The notes under the pieces: generated by a model | The model's database searches: none | Seen by the model: the letters and a program-made list of their open reading frames with translations, nothing else | Told to the model about the DNA's origin: nothing | Made by a program: the position numbers and the translations under genes | Part shown: piece by piece, positions 30,618 to 38,261 of the stretch | How positions within the stretch are numbered: the stretch's first letter is position 1 | How the letters are laid out: every line of letters begins with the position of its first letter | From: CAWAPS01 sp963783945 | GTDB lineage: Bacteria > Actinomycetota > Acidimicrobiia > Acidimicrobiales > Palsa-688 | Assembly (NCBI GenBank): GCA_963783945.1 | Contig: CAWAPS010000005.1 | Span: forward strand, 1-64,000 | Direction: 5' to 3' | DNA: 64,000 nucleotides

Positions 30618-31994
30618 ATGGCGGAGCGCCGCCCCAACTCTTCAGTTAGCCGGCGTGCCGCGGTCGACGCCTCCACCCCAACCGACACCGGATTCGCCGC
30701 ACTAGGCGTACCTGGAGTGCTCGTCGAGGCATTGGCGGTCGCCGGCATTCGCGAGCCATTCCCGATCCAGACCGTGACCCTGCCCGACGCCTTGGCTGGC
30801 CGAGACATCCTGGCTCGAGGCCAGACCGGTTCAGGCAAGACATTGGCGTTCGTGCTCCCGCTCCTCACCCGGCTATCCGCACCGGGCGGCCGGCCCCTCG
30901 GGCGTCGTCCCCGGGCCTTGGTCCTCGCTCCGACGCGGGAGCTGGCCCGTCAAATCCACCAGGTGATCGACCCCCTTGCGTCGGATCTGGGGCTTCGGGC
31001 GACCGCCGTATTCGGGGGGGTACCAACCCGGCCACAGGTCACCGCCTTGCGTCGGGGGGTCGACATCGTCGTCGCCTGCCCGGGCCGTCTCGAGGACCTC
31101 CTTGGCTCGGGGGCGTGCCACCTCGGCGGGGTCGAGATATGCGTGATCGACGAGGCAGACCACATGGCCGACCTGGGCTTTCTCCCTTCAGTCCGTCGTA
31201 TCCTCGACCAGACTCCGGCTGGCGGTCAGAGACTGTTGTACTCCGCCACCCTCGACGCCGCCGTCAACGTCCTCTCCGACCGCTACCTTTCAAACCCGGT
31301 CCGGCACAGTGTCGACGGCGACCGCGTTGCTGTCCCCGAGATGGCTCACCACGTGCTGCACATCTCCGCCGCGGACCGCCTGCCGGTGCTCATCGAGCTG
31401 ACCTCCGGACCGGGGCGCAAGCTGGTGTTCACCCGTACCAAGCATCGCGCCCGACTCCTCGCCCGCCAGTTATCCGCAGCGGGCGTGCCGGCAGGAGAGA
31501 TGCACAGCAACCTCACCCAAGCCCGCCGGGTCCGCAACCTCACCGAGTTCAGCTCTGGCCGAGCGAACGTCCTGGTTGCCACGGACCTGGCAGCGCGCGG
31601 CTTGCACATCGACGACGTGGAGCTGGTAATACACGCTGACCCGCCCCTCGAGCACAAGGCGTACCTCCACCGATCCGGTCGCACCGCTCGGGCCGGAGCG
31701 GGCGGCACGGTTGTCACCCTCGCTACCGAAGGCCAACGCGCCGACGTCGCCAAGGTCGGGCAGAGAGCCGGAGTGAACCCTGTGGTCACCCAGCACGGCC
31801 CGGGTAGGCGAGGCCTCAGCCACATCATCCCCGGCAGCAGCAATGGGCCGCAGCGGTCCACCGTCTCCTCGTCGAGAATCCAGCAGTCAGAGGCATCCTC
31901 CTCAGCGAGGACGACTCATCCCAAATGGAGAGGTCGCCGACCCAGCTCTCGGACCACCCCCGAGACCCGAGGCGAACGAGTCGGCGGAGCATGA
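30618..31994 (+). CDS. DEAD-box ATP-dependent RNA helicase
   Basis: The 458-aa protein shows all family motifs: Q motif IREPFPIQTVTLP, motif I ARGQTGSGKT, Ia APTRELARQIH, II IDEADHM, III YSATLD, IV VFTRTKHRARLLA, V ATDLAARGLHIDDVE and VI HRSGRTARAG. It unwinds RNA in ribosome assembly or decay. The C-terminal 90 residues are a basic, serine-rich tail without a recognised RNA-binding fold. The 5' leader after the csp gene is about 290 bases without a gene and might hold a cold-responsive structure. Confidence 0.95.
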   Translation: MAERRPNSSVSRRAAVDASTPTDTGFAALGVPGVLVEALAVAGIREPFPIQTVTLPDALAGRDILARGQTGSGKTLAFVLPLLTRLSAPGGRPLGRRPRALVLAPTRELARQIHQVIDPLASDLGLRATAVFGGVPTRPQVTALRRGVDIVVACPGRLEDLLGSGACHLGGVEICVIDEADHMADLGFLPSVRRILDQTPAGGQRLLYSATLDAAVNVLSDRYLSNPVRHSVDGDRVAVPEMAHHVLHISAADRLPVLIELTSGPGRKLVFTRTKHRARLLARQLSAAGVPAGEMHSNLTQARRVRNLTEFSSGRANVLVATDLAARGLHIDDVELVIHADPPLEHKAYLHRSGRTARAGAGGTVVTLATEGQRADVAKVGQRAGVNPVVTQHGPGRRGLSHIIPGSSNGPQRSTVSSSRIQQSEASSSARTTHPKWRGRRPSSRTTPETRGERVGGA

Positions 31995-32007
31995 CCGAGA
32001 GGTCGAA

Positions 32008-32256
32008 ATGAGCCGGGGAAATGAGAGTGCGAGCAAGCGTCGGGTAACCGCTCAGCGGAACGACCGCAAGGCGGCAAAGAGCGAACGGCGCCAGCAGCGG
32101 CGACAGGAGGAGAGCCCGGGCCCGGCCGACCAAGCGGAGATCATGTCCCGATTCCACCACCTGAACGAGCTTCGAACGACGGGAGCGATCACCGAAGAGG
32201 AGTTCGAAACCCAGCGTCACGAGATCTTCGTGTCCCTCGGTATCGAAGACCCGTGA
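32008..32256 (+). CDS. Small SHOCT-domain protein
   Basis: ATG 32008 after GAGAGGTCGAA gives 82 aa. The N-terminal 40 residues are very basic (KRRVTAQRNDRKAAKSERRQ), and the C-terminal 30 residues (EIMSRFHHLNELRTTGAITE then EEFETQRHEIFVSLG) match the SHOCT domain. SHOCT motifs are short oligomerisation or localisation modules of unknown molecular role. It is 14 bases from the helicase stop and likely co-transcribed. Confidence 0.8.
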   Translation: MSRGNESASKRRVTAQRNDRKAAKSERRQQRRQEESPGPADQAEIMSRFHHLNELRTTGAITEEEFETQRHEIFVSLGIEDP

Positions 32257-32527
32257 GCAGCGCGCCGCGATCTCCAGCCGCGTCCCCCCATCGAACTCCG
32301 TAGTCGCCGCACTCACCAGTGCCTCGAAACGTGGGGTGGCCGATTCAGAGCGCACCCGGAGCAGCAAGGGAGCGTCCCCCCTTCCCCGCCGCCCGGGGCT
32401 GACCACCTCCCCAAGCCGCCCCCTAGCCGGCGCAAGAGGGACGATTGTTATCATGTATCAAAAACGCGATACGAGCACCTCGAAAGGCCTAAAAGCAGCT
32501 AGAGCCTGGTGAGGGAGTTCTATTCCC

Positions 32528-32601
32528 GCCCCTGTAGCTCAGCTGGATAGAGCGGCCGCCTTCTAAGCGGCGGGTCGCAGGTTCGAGTCCTGCCGGGGGC
32601 G
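32528..32601 (+). tRNA. tRNA-Arg(TCT)
   Basis: Acceptor GCCCCTG pairs with CGGGGGC, the D arm is TAGCTCAGCTGGATAGAGC, the loop CTTCTAA gives anticodon TCT, and the T arm is GCAGGTTCGAGTCCTGC. CCA is not encoded. A degenerate copy of its 3' half lies at 42386-42419 on the same strand, which hints at past use as an integration site. Confidence 0.95.
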
Positions 32602-32882
32602 CCCCCAGACGAGGGCTTCCGATACCGGGCGGAATACGGATCCAGATCGTGGTCGCCAGTTTTGGTAGCGGTTGCTGGTTGGAGACGAAAGCCAGGCGAG
32701 GTTCCTGGTTGGTAGAGGTGGGAGGCGGCTCGAACTCTCGACAGTCCCGAGTCAGGAGCGCCCCCAGGGTGAAGCCGCCGAGATTCACGACCCGAGGAGG
32801 ATGCTGAGTCCGGCAGTGGTCGTGACGTGCCAGCTATGTGCTCGACAGGATGGGCATCATCCCGGCCCACACGTAGCGGCCT

Positions 32883-33386
32883 TTACGGAACGACGACGAT
32901 CGGGTACTTCGCGTGACGGGCGAGCGCCACCGGTACCGATCCGACGACGTGATGGTAGGTATGCATAGCGCTGCCGATAACGATGACGACGCGTGCGTCG
33001 TTGCCGTGGTCACGGCCGACCTCATCGGCGGCCGCCACAAGTTCACGAGCGACGGCGCCGTCACGGCGCTGAAGACTCCAGCGCGGCTCAACGCCGTCCA
33101 GCCGATTTCGAATCGCGGCGGTGAGCTCCTGCTCGACGGCATCGAATGCATTGAGCGATCCAACGATAGCCTCGGGCGAGAGATCCGCGCCCGCTGACAG
33201 ATGGGCGACATACACGACCACGATGCTCCCGGGCCGGCCTGAGATCAGTTGCGTTGCCGCGTCGAGTGCTCGATACGCGGACTGCGAGCCATCGAATCCG
33301 ACCACGACCTCCAGCCGCCGCGGGATGGACCCGGCCGGATCTTTGACTACCGGCTTGACCCACTGCTCCATACTCTTAGCTGACAT
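32883..33386 (-). CDS. Universal stress protein family protein
   Basis: ATG 33386 follows AGGAGGG and gives 167 aa. The USP fold is indicated by LEVVVGFDGSQSAYRALDAA at the first strand and DARVVIVIGSAMHTYHHVVG then SVPVALARHAKYPIVVVP at the ATP-binding end. The last part fits the G-x2-G-x9-G-S/T type pattern loosely, so ATP binding is likely but not certain. The upstream region at 33445-33475 is strikingly AT-rich and probably contains the promoter. Confidence 0.85.
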   Translation of the reverse strand: MSAKSMEQWVKPVVKDPAGSIPRRLEVVVGFDGSQSAYRALDAATQLISGRPGSIVVVYVAHLSAGADLSPEAIVGSLNAFDAVEQELTAAIRNRLDGVEPRWSLQRRDGAVARELVAAADEVGRDHGNDARVVIVIGSAMHTYHHVVGSVPVALARHAKYPIVVVP

Positions 33387-33920
33387 GACGTTCTGACCCT
33401 CCTGGCCCCGGAACCCGGCGGACCCTGCAGGAGTACATAGACACTTCATATAAATATACTATACTTCTTGCCCTGAGTCGTCAAGACGCTTCTCGCCGGC
33501 GGGGCCGACAAGACGACCGGACCTCCGCCGCCGCCGGTGCAGCCTTGTATGGGTTGGTTAGCGATGCGGTGCGGCGCAATCCTCGCGAAGTGAGCCTGAC
33601 CTCGGCGTCGACGCTGGCCACCCGCCAACAGCTCGGCCGAGGAGGAACAGCAAATGCGGAGCAAGCACTTCCCCCGTAGCGGACCTCACCGACCACCTCA
33701 ACGTCGGTGGCATGGGGGATTAGCATCGGCGTCGGCCTTGACACAGGTATTTTGTCGATCGTACGCTCCCGTTGATAGACGCTGGCTCGGCTATCCGGGC
33801 CGGCGTAGGGAGGCTGGACTAATGCGCGCTTGGCTGTCGACCGTCAGGGCGTTCCAAGGTAAGCCCACCGACAAGGGCCGCGGCACGACTTCGGTCCGGC
33901 CACACGGCGTGCGTTCCCGG
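33387..33920. other. Intergenic region with AT-rich promoter block, no gene seen
   Basis: About 530 bases without a supported gene. The block at 33448-33472 (CATATAAATATACTATAC) contrasts with the surrounding GC-rich DNA and lies upstream of the USP gene. The rest seems to be decayed coding sequence leading into the SDR remnant. Confidence 0.5.
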
Positions 33921-34028
33921 CGGATGGCGGCCTTTGTTTTCTTGGCCCGCGACGCCGCCTCGTGCATCACCGGTCAGGTCATCGCGCTGAATGACGGAAC
34001 GCCGGGGAGAGGGGTGTCCAATGAGTGA
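33921..34028 (+). pseudogene. C-terminal remnant of a short-chain dehydrogenase (SDR)
   Basis: The final part of this frame reads MAAFVFLARDAASCITGQVI then ALNDGTPGRGVSNE, the hallmark C terminus of SDR enzymes (FLASDAASYITGQ...NGG). The catalytic Tyr-Lys part and the Rossmann N terminus are absent upstream. It precedes the sulfotransferase gene by 26 bases and suggests that a larger metabolic operon lost its first gene. Confidence 0.6.
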
Positions 34029-34054
34029 GGCCGCCACAAAAGGGATTTCGTGAA

Positions 34055-35249
34055 ATGGATTTCAGCTACGACCCACCCGAGAATTTCCGCTCTTCGATCG
34101 AACCTCTGCACGAGATTGTGGCGAAGGAAGCGGGCACTGACAACTTCGGCGCGACCGACTACCTCCCCGCGCTCAAAGTCCTGCTTCAGTCGATGGACTT
34201 CGATCCGCATTTCTCCGAACAGGGCCGGCGCCTGGCCTGGGGGCAGGTGGTGGGCGTGCTGCGCAGCCGCGCCGCACGCGATCAAATCGATGAAAGAGAC
34301 CCCGGGCTTCGACGCCAAGCCGATCACTAGTCCGGTGGTCATCACTGGCGTGCCCAGGACGGGCACGACCGCGCTGCACCGGCTGATGGCGGTCGACACG
34401 CGCTTCCAGGGGCTGCAGACCTGGCTGATCGACAACCCGATGCCGCGCCCCCCGATCGAGACCTGGTCCGAATACCCCGAGTTCCGCCGGACCGTTGGTG
34501 AGCTGGAGACGCACTACGCCGCCTCCCCGGAATCGCGCGCCGCGCACCACCGGGCCGCCGAAGAAGTGCACGAATGCTGCATGATCCTGTGGCACAGCTT
34601 CAACTCCAACATCTGGGCCTGTGGCAGCTGGTCCTCGCCGACCTACGACGCCTGGCGGCAGAGCCAGACCGAGGGCGCGGCCTACGCCTACTACTACCGC
34701 TGCGTGCAGCTCATCGGCAGCAACGATCCCGACAAGCGCTGGCTGCTCAAAAATCCGGGGCACATCGACCAGTTCGATCTGCTCTTCGCCACGTATCCCG
34801 ACGCAAAGGTCATCCAGACGCACCGCGATCCGGCCAAGGCGATACCCTCGCTCTGCTCGTTGCTCATGAACCTCCATCCGATCTACGAGGAGGGCCGCTA
34901 CGAACAGCGTGCGCATAACATGCTGGCGCGCGAAGCAGGGAAGTGGGCGAAGGCGGTGCGCGACGCCGACGCGGTCCGCGCCAACCATCCCGGCCAAGTG
35001 GTGGACGTGGTCCACGGCGATTTCCACCGCGACCCGATGGCAGTACTTGAGCACATCTACACCTTCATCGGCATGGAGATCGACGACGAGCTGCGCGCCG
35101 GCTTCGCCGGGCGCATCGCCGAGAAGCCCGAGCTGCAGCACGGCGTGCACCGCTACGACCTCGCCGATTTCGGCATGACCGAAGACGAGGTCCGCGAGCA
35201 GTACGGCGACTACGTCGACCGCTACGACTTGGTGGAGAAGAAGGCATGA
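34055..35249 (+). pseudogene. Sulfotransferase family protein, single frameshift near residue 78
   Basis: The N-terminal part (ATG 34055) reads MDFSYDPPENFRSSIEPLHE ... DYLPALKVLLQSMDFDPHFS, the usual lead-in of bacterial sulfotransferases. The frame then changes near 34280-34292 to TSPVVITGVPRTGTTALHRL (5'-phosphosulfate binding loop), HRDPAKAIPSLCSL (3'-phosphate site) and on to a TGA at 35249. Full length would be about 398 aa. PAPS-dependent transfer to a small alcohol or amine is the family reaction. The stop overlaps the next ATG by four bases (ATGA), so both form an operon. Confidence 0.75.
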
Positions 35250-36253
35250 AGGCAGGGATCTATCCGGGCGGCGGACAGGCCATCACCATCGAAGAGCTGC
35301 CCGATCCGCAGCCCGGACCCGACGACGTGATCATCAAGGTCGGCCGTTGCGGCATCTGCGGCACCGACCTTTCGTTCACCCGCGGGACCTCGTGGGACTT
35401 CGGCACGAACACGCAGTTCGGCCACGAGTACGCGGGCGAGATCGTCGAGGTGGGCCGCAACGTAACGGGCTTCCGCGTCGGCGAGCGCATCGCGGTACTG
35501 CCCTCGGTCGCCTGCGGCGAGTGTGCATCCTGCCGGACCCTCGAGAACAACGTGCTCTGCCACGCGATGTCTGCCACCGCGATGGTCGGGTTCGCCGAGC
35601 TGGCCAAGGTGCCGACTAGCGTTGCGACCAAGCTGCCCTCAGTGCTCTCGATCGCCGACGGCGCGCTGATCGAGCCGCTGGCTATCAGCCTCTACGGCGT
35701 GGAGCTCGCGGCTGTCCGCCCGGGCGACCACGTGCTAGTGCTCGGCGGCGGCACGGTGGCGCTCTATACGATCTACTGGGCGCGGCGGCTGGGGGCGGAG
35801 AAGATCGTCGCCATGTCGCGCTCAGACCGGCGCAAGGATCTGTGCCTCGAGATGGGCGCCGATGCCTTCATTCCATATAGCGACAACGAGATCGGCGAGG
35901 TGATCGAAGCGCTGGCCGGATCACCGCGGATCGTCTTCGAATGCGTGGGCGCCGAGGGCATGCTGAGCAAGGCGGTGATGCACGTCGCGCCGTTCGGCAA
36001 GATCGTCAGCCTCGGCTTCTGCACCTCGCCCGACGCGCTGATCCCGGGCATGGCGTCGTACAAGTGCGCCTCGATCCAGTTCGCCGTCGGTTATTCGATG
36101 AAGGAATTCAACTACATCGCCAGCCAGATGGACAAGGGCCACTGTGACCCCAAGGCGATTATCACCAGCGAAGTGCCGCTGATCGACTTGCCGCCGACGA
36201 TGGAAAAGCTGCGCGGACGGAACGAAGAAACCAAGGTCCACGTCTGCATGTGA
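35246..36253 (+). CDS. Zinc-dependent alcohol dehydrogenase (MDR family)
   Basis: The 335-aa medium-chain dehydrogenase has CGICGTDLSF and GHEYAGEIVEVGRN (catalytic zinc Cys and His-Glu), CGECASCRTLENNVLC (four structural-zinc cysteines) and VLVLGGGTVALYTIYWARRL (NAD(P) fold). It likely oxidises an alcohol or reduces an aldehyde or ketone. Coupling with the sulfotransferase suggests metabolism of a sulfated or sulfatable alcohol. Codon use and sequence style recall sphingomonad enzymes, a sign of possible transfer (impression, not calculated). Confidence 0.9.
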   Translation: MKAGIYPGGGQAITIEELPDPQPGPDDVIIKVGRCGICGTDLSFTRGTSWDFGTNTQFGHEYAGEIVEVGRNVTGFRVGERIAVLPSVACGECASCRTLENNVLCHAMSATAMVGFAELAKVPTSVATKLPSVLSIADGALIEPLAISLYGVELAAVRPGDHVLVLGGGTVALYTIYWARRLGAEKIVAMSRSDRRKDLCLEMGADAFIPYSDNEIGEVIEALAGSPRIVFECVGAEGMLSKAVMHVAPFGKIVSLGFCTSPDALIPGMASYKCASIQFAVGYSMKEFNYIASQMDKGHCDPKAIITSEVPLIDLPPTMEKLRGRNEETKVHVCM

Positions 36254-36844
36254 TGACTCTCTCCAACGCGCGGGATCTGTCGACCAAGGAGCACATCTTC
36301 GCGGACGGCCGATTTGACCTTGCCAGTCCCAAACCAGGGATGAACAAGTCCAGAACAACTGTCTAGAGGCGGCGGTAGCCGCGCGTGCGCAGGCGGTTGG
36401 CGCCCCGTAGGTGGTCGGCCGGCGTGAGCCAGATGGCAGACAGGCCGACCCGGTAGGACTCGGCCAGGTCGGTGGTGACCGTGGTGATCCCTAGCCACAC
36501 CGGGTCACCCCGCTGACCACCTCCGGATCCTTGACTTCGACCATCTGACTCCTCCTGGTCGTTCACCACCCTTTCCGAACGCCTGAGGTCGTCCCCTTGC
36601 CGCGTCGGACCTCCACGCCCACGCCTGGACGGTGAACGTCGACGAGACCACCGGTGGGCGGAGCACGATTCGTAATGCGACTCGCCAACGGAGGCGGCGA
36701 ACGTACCCGCGAGCGAACCGCGTCTCTGCCCTGCGTGGAGGGATCTGCACACGGTCTCCACATCGTCCCCACTCGCCACCTGCATCAGTGAGGTGTACTG
36801 ACTGTGTTCCACGACGCTGTCGCGACACACAAGGGGGATCGGCT
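36254..36844. other. Intergenic region with gene remnants
   Basis: Almost 600 bases. On the minus strand a well-spaced GGAGGAG precedes ATG near 36546 and opens MVEVKDPEVVSGVTRCG, which stops at once. The adjacent frame ends ESYRVGLSAIWLTPADHLRG ... RLRTRGYRRL. Together they look like a small, frameshifted or decayed gene of unknown family. The rest is the promoter region of the ABC receptor. Confidence 0.4.
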
Positions 36845-38122
36845 GTGTTCCAAAAGAGGATCAAACTGTTCGGCGCTGCTGCCGCCGTACTAATGGTGGC
36901 TGCTAGTTGCAGCAGCTCTTCGAAAAGCGCGGGAGGGGCCAGCCCGACCGGTGGCACCACCGCCAGCACCACGGGGGGCACCAGCGGCGGGGGGACCCGC
37001 GCTTACACCGTGGGTGTGCTGACTGACCTCACCGGCCTGGCGTCGACGAACGCCATAACTTTTCCTTCGGGGGTTAAGGCTGGAGTGTTGCAGGCGGCCA
37101 AGGACGGGTACACGATCAAGTATGTGGTCGCTGATACCGGTTCCTCGCCCACCGGGGCGCTCGCCGCGGCGCAGAAGCTGGTCGACCGGGACCACGTATT
37201 CGCGGTGCTGGCCTACTCCGCGCTCACCTTTGCCGCCGAGCCCTTCCTCAAGTCCAAAGGGATACCGGTCATTGGGGTAAACATTGATGCCACGGAGTGG
37301 GCCACCGCGCCGAACATGTTCTCTGTTGGCGGTACCTCGGATTACCACAAGGTATTCACCCAGACTGGTTTGCAGTTCAAGGGGCTGGGTGCCACCAACA
37401 TCGCGGCGGTCGGCTTCGGCATCTCCCCGAGTTCCGCGGATACCGCCAAATCGAGCGCCCTGTCAGCACAACTGGCGGGCCTCAAGGTCGGTTATCTCAA
37501 CGCCAATTTCCCCTTCGGTAGCACCAACGTGGGACCCCTCGTGCTCGCCATGAAGAGCGCGGGAGTCGACGGTTTTACTGCACCGATCACCGCGAACACC
37601 GCGTTTGCCATTGTCCAAGGCCTGCGCCAGCAGGGGGTGAACCTAAAGGTAGTGCTCAATTCCACTGGCTACGGTGGCGACCTGGCCACAGGCGGCCCCG
37701 GCGCCCAGCAGGTCGCTCAAGGTATGTACTTCCTCCTCGGTTTTGAACCAGTCGAGATGCACACTCCTGCGACCGAACGGTTCTCCACTGAGATCAAGGC
37801 CGCGGGGGTCGCGGGAGATCCGACAGCGGCCGAGTTCTATGGGTACATGGCCGTCGATGCCTTCATCCAGGGTACTAAGGCGGCGGGCGGCTCGAGCCCG
37901 ACGCAGGCATCGGTTATCAACGCCATGCTCCAGATACGCAACTACAACGGCGCTGGTCTCTACGGCAGTCACTCCGTCAGCTTCGCCCTGGCCGATCGCG
38001 GCAAGGTGAGCTCGGCCGACAACTGCAACTGGCTCACCCAATATGAGGGCACCACATTCAAACTGGTACCTGGTATGACCCCCATCTGCGGGCAAACCGT
38101 CCCGGGAAAGACGGTCTCCTGA
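36845..38122 (+). CDS. ABC transporter substrate-binding lipoprotein (branched-chain amino acid/amide type)
   Basis: GTG 36845 after AAGGGGG gives 425 aa. A lipoprotein signal peptide (KLFGAAAAVLMVAASCSSSS) with lipobox cysteine is followed by a Gly/Ser/Thr linker. The mature domain is a type 1 periplasmic-binding fold: YTVGVLTDLTGLASTNAITF, VADTGSSPTGALAAAQKLVD, FVALAYSAL-like VFAVLAYSALTFAAEPFLKS and GFGISPSSADTAKSSALSAQ. It captures a small amide or aromatic ligand for an ABC importer. No permease or ATPase lies next to it, so the partner genes are elsewhere. Confidence 0.88.
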   Translation: MFQKRIKLFGAAAAVLMVAASCSSSSKSAGGASPTGGTTASTTGGTSGGGTRAYTVGVLTDLTGLASTNAITFPSGVKAGVLQAAKDGYTIKYVVADTGSSPTGALAAAQKLVDRDHVFAVLAYSALTFAAEPFLKSKGIPVIGVNIDATEWATAPNMFSVGGTSDYHKVFTQTGLQFKGLGATNIAAVGFGISPSSADTAKSSALSAQLAGLKVGYLNANFPFGSTNVGPLVLAMKSAGVDGFTAPITANTAFAIVQGLRQQGVNLKVVLNSTGYGGDLATGGPGAQQVAQGMYFLLGFEPVEMHTPATERFSTEIKAAGVAGDPTAAEFYGYMAVDAFIQGTKAAGGSSPTQASVINAMLQIRNYNGAGLYGSHSVSFALADRGKVSSADNCNWLTQYEGTTFKLVPGMTPICGQTVPGKTVS

Positions 38123-38220
38123 CCCGACAACGGCTCCGTAGCCCGGCCGTCACCATGCCGACAGGGTCGGCGAGGTTCGGCTCTCGTTCCCTCGGCCGCC
38201 TATCAGTGGCTGAATGTCCG

Positions 38221-38247
38221 GCCCGGCTCGCAGAAAAAAGGCCGGGC
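38221..38247. terminator. Possible hairpin between convergent genes
   Basis: GCCCGGC (38221-38227) and GCCGGGC (38241-38247) form a perfect 7-bp stem with an A-rich 13-base loop, between the ABC receptor stop (38122) and the CoA-transferase stop (38262). No T-run follows, so its efficiency is uncertain. Confidence 0.35.
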
Positions 38248-38261
38248 AACGAGGCCGCGGG

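Noticed and set aside
34173..35150. A 325-aa minus-strand protein
   Set aside because: It is antisense to the sulfotransferase; its His/Val/Arg-rich composition is typical of a shadow.
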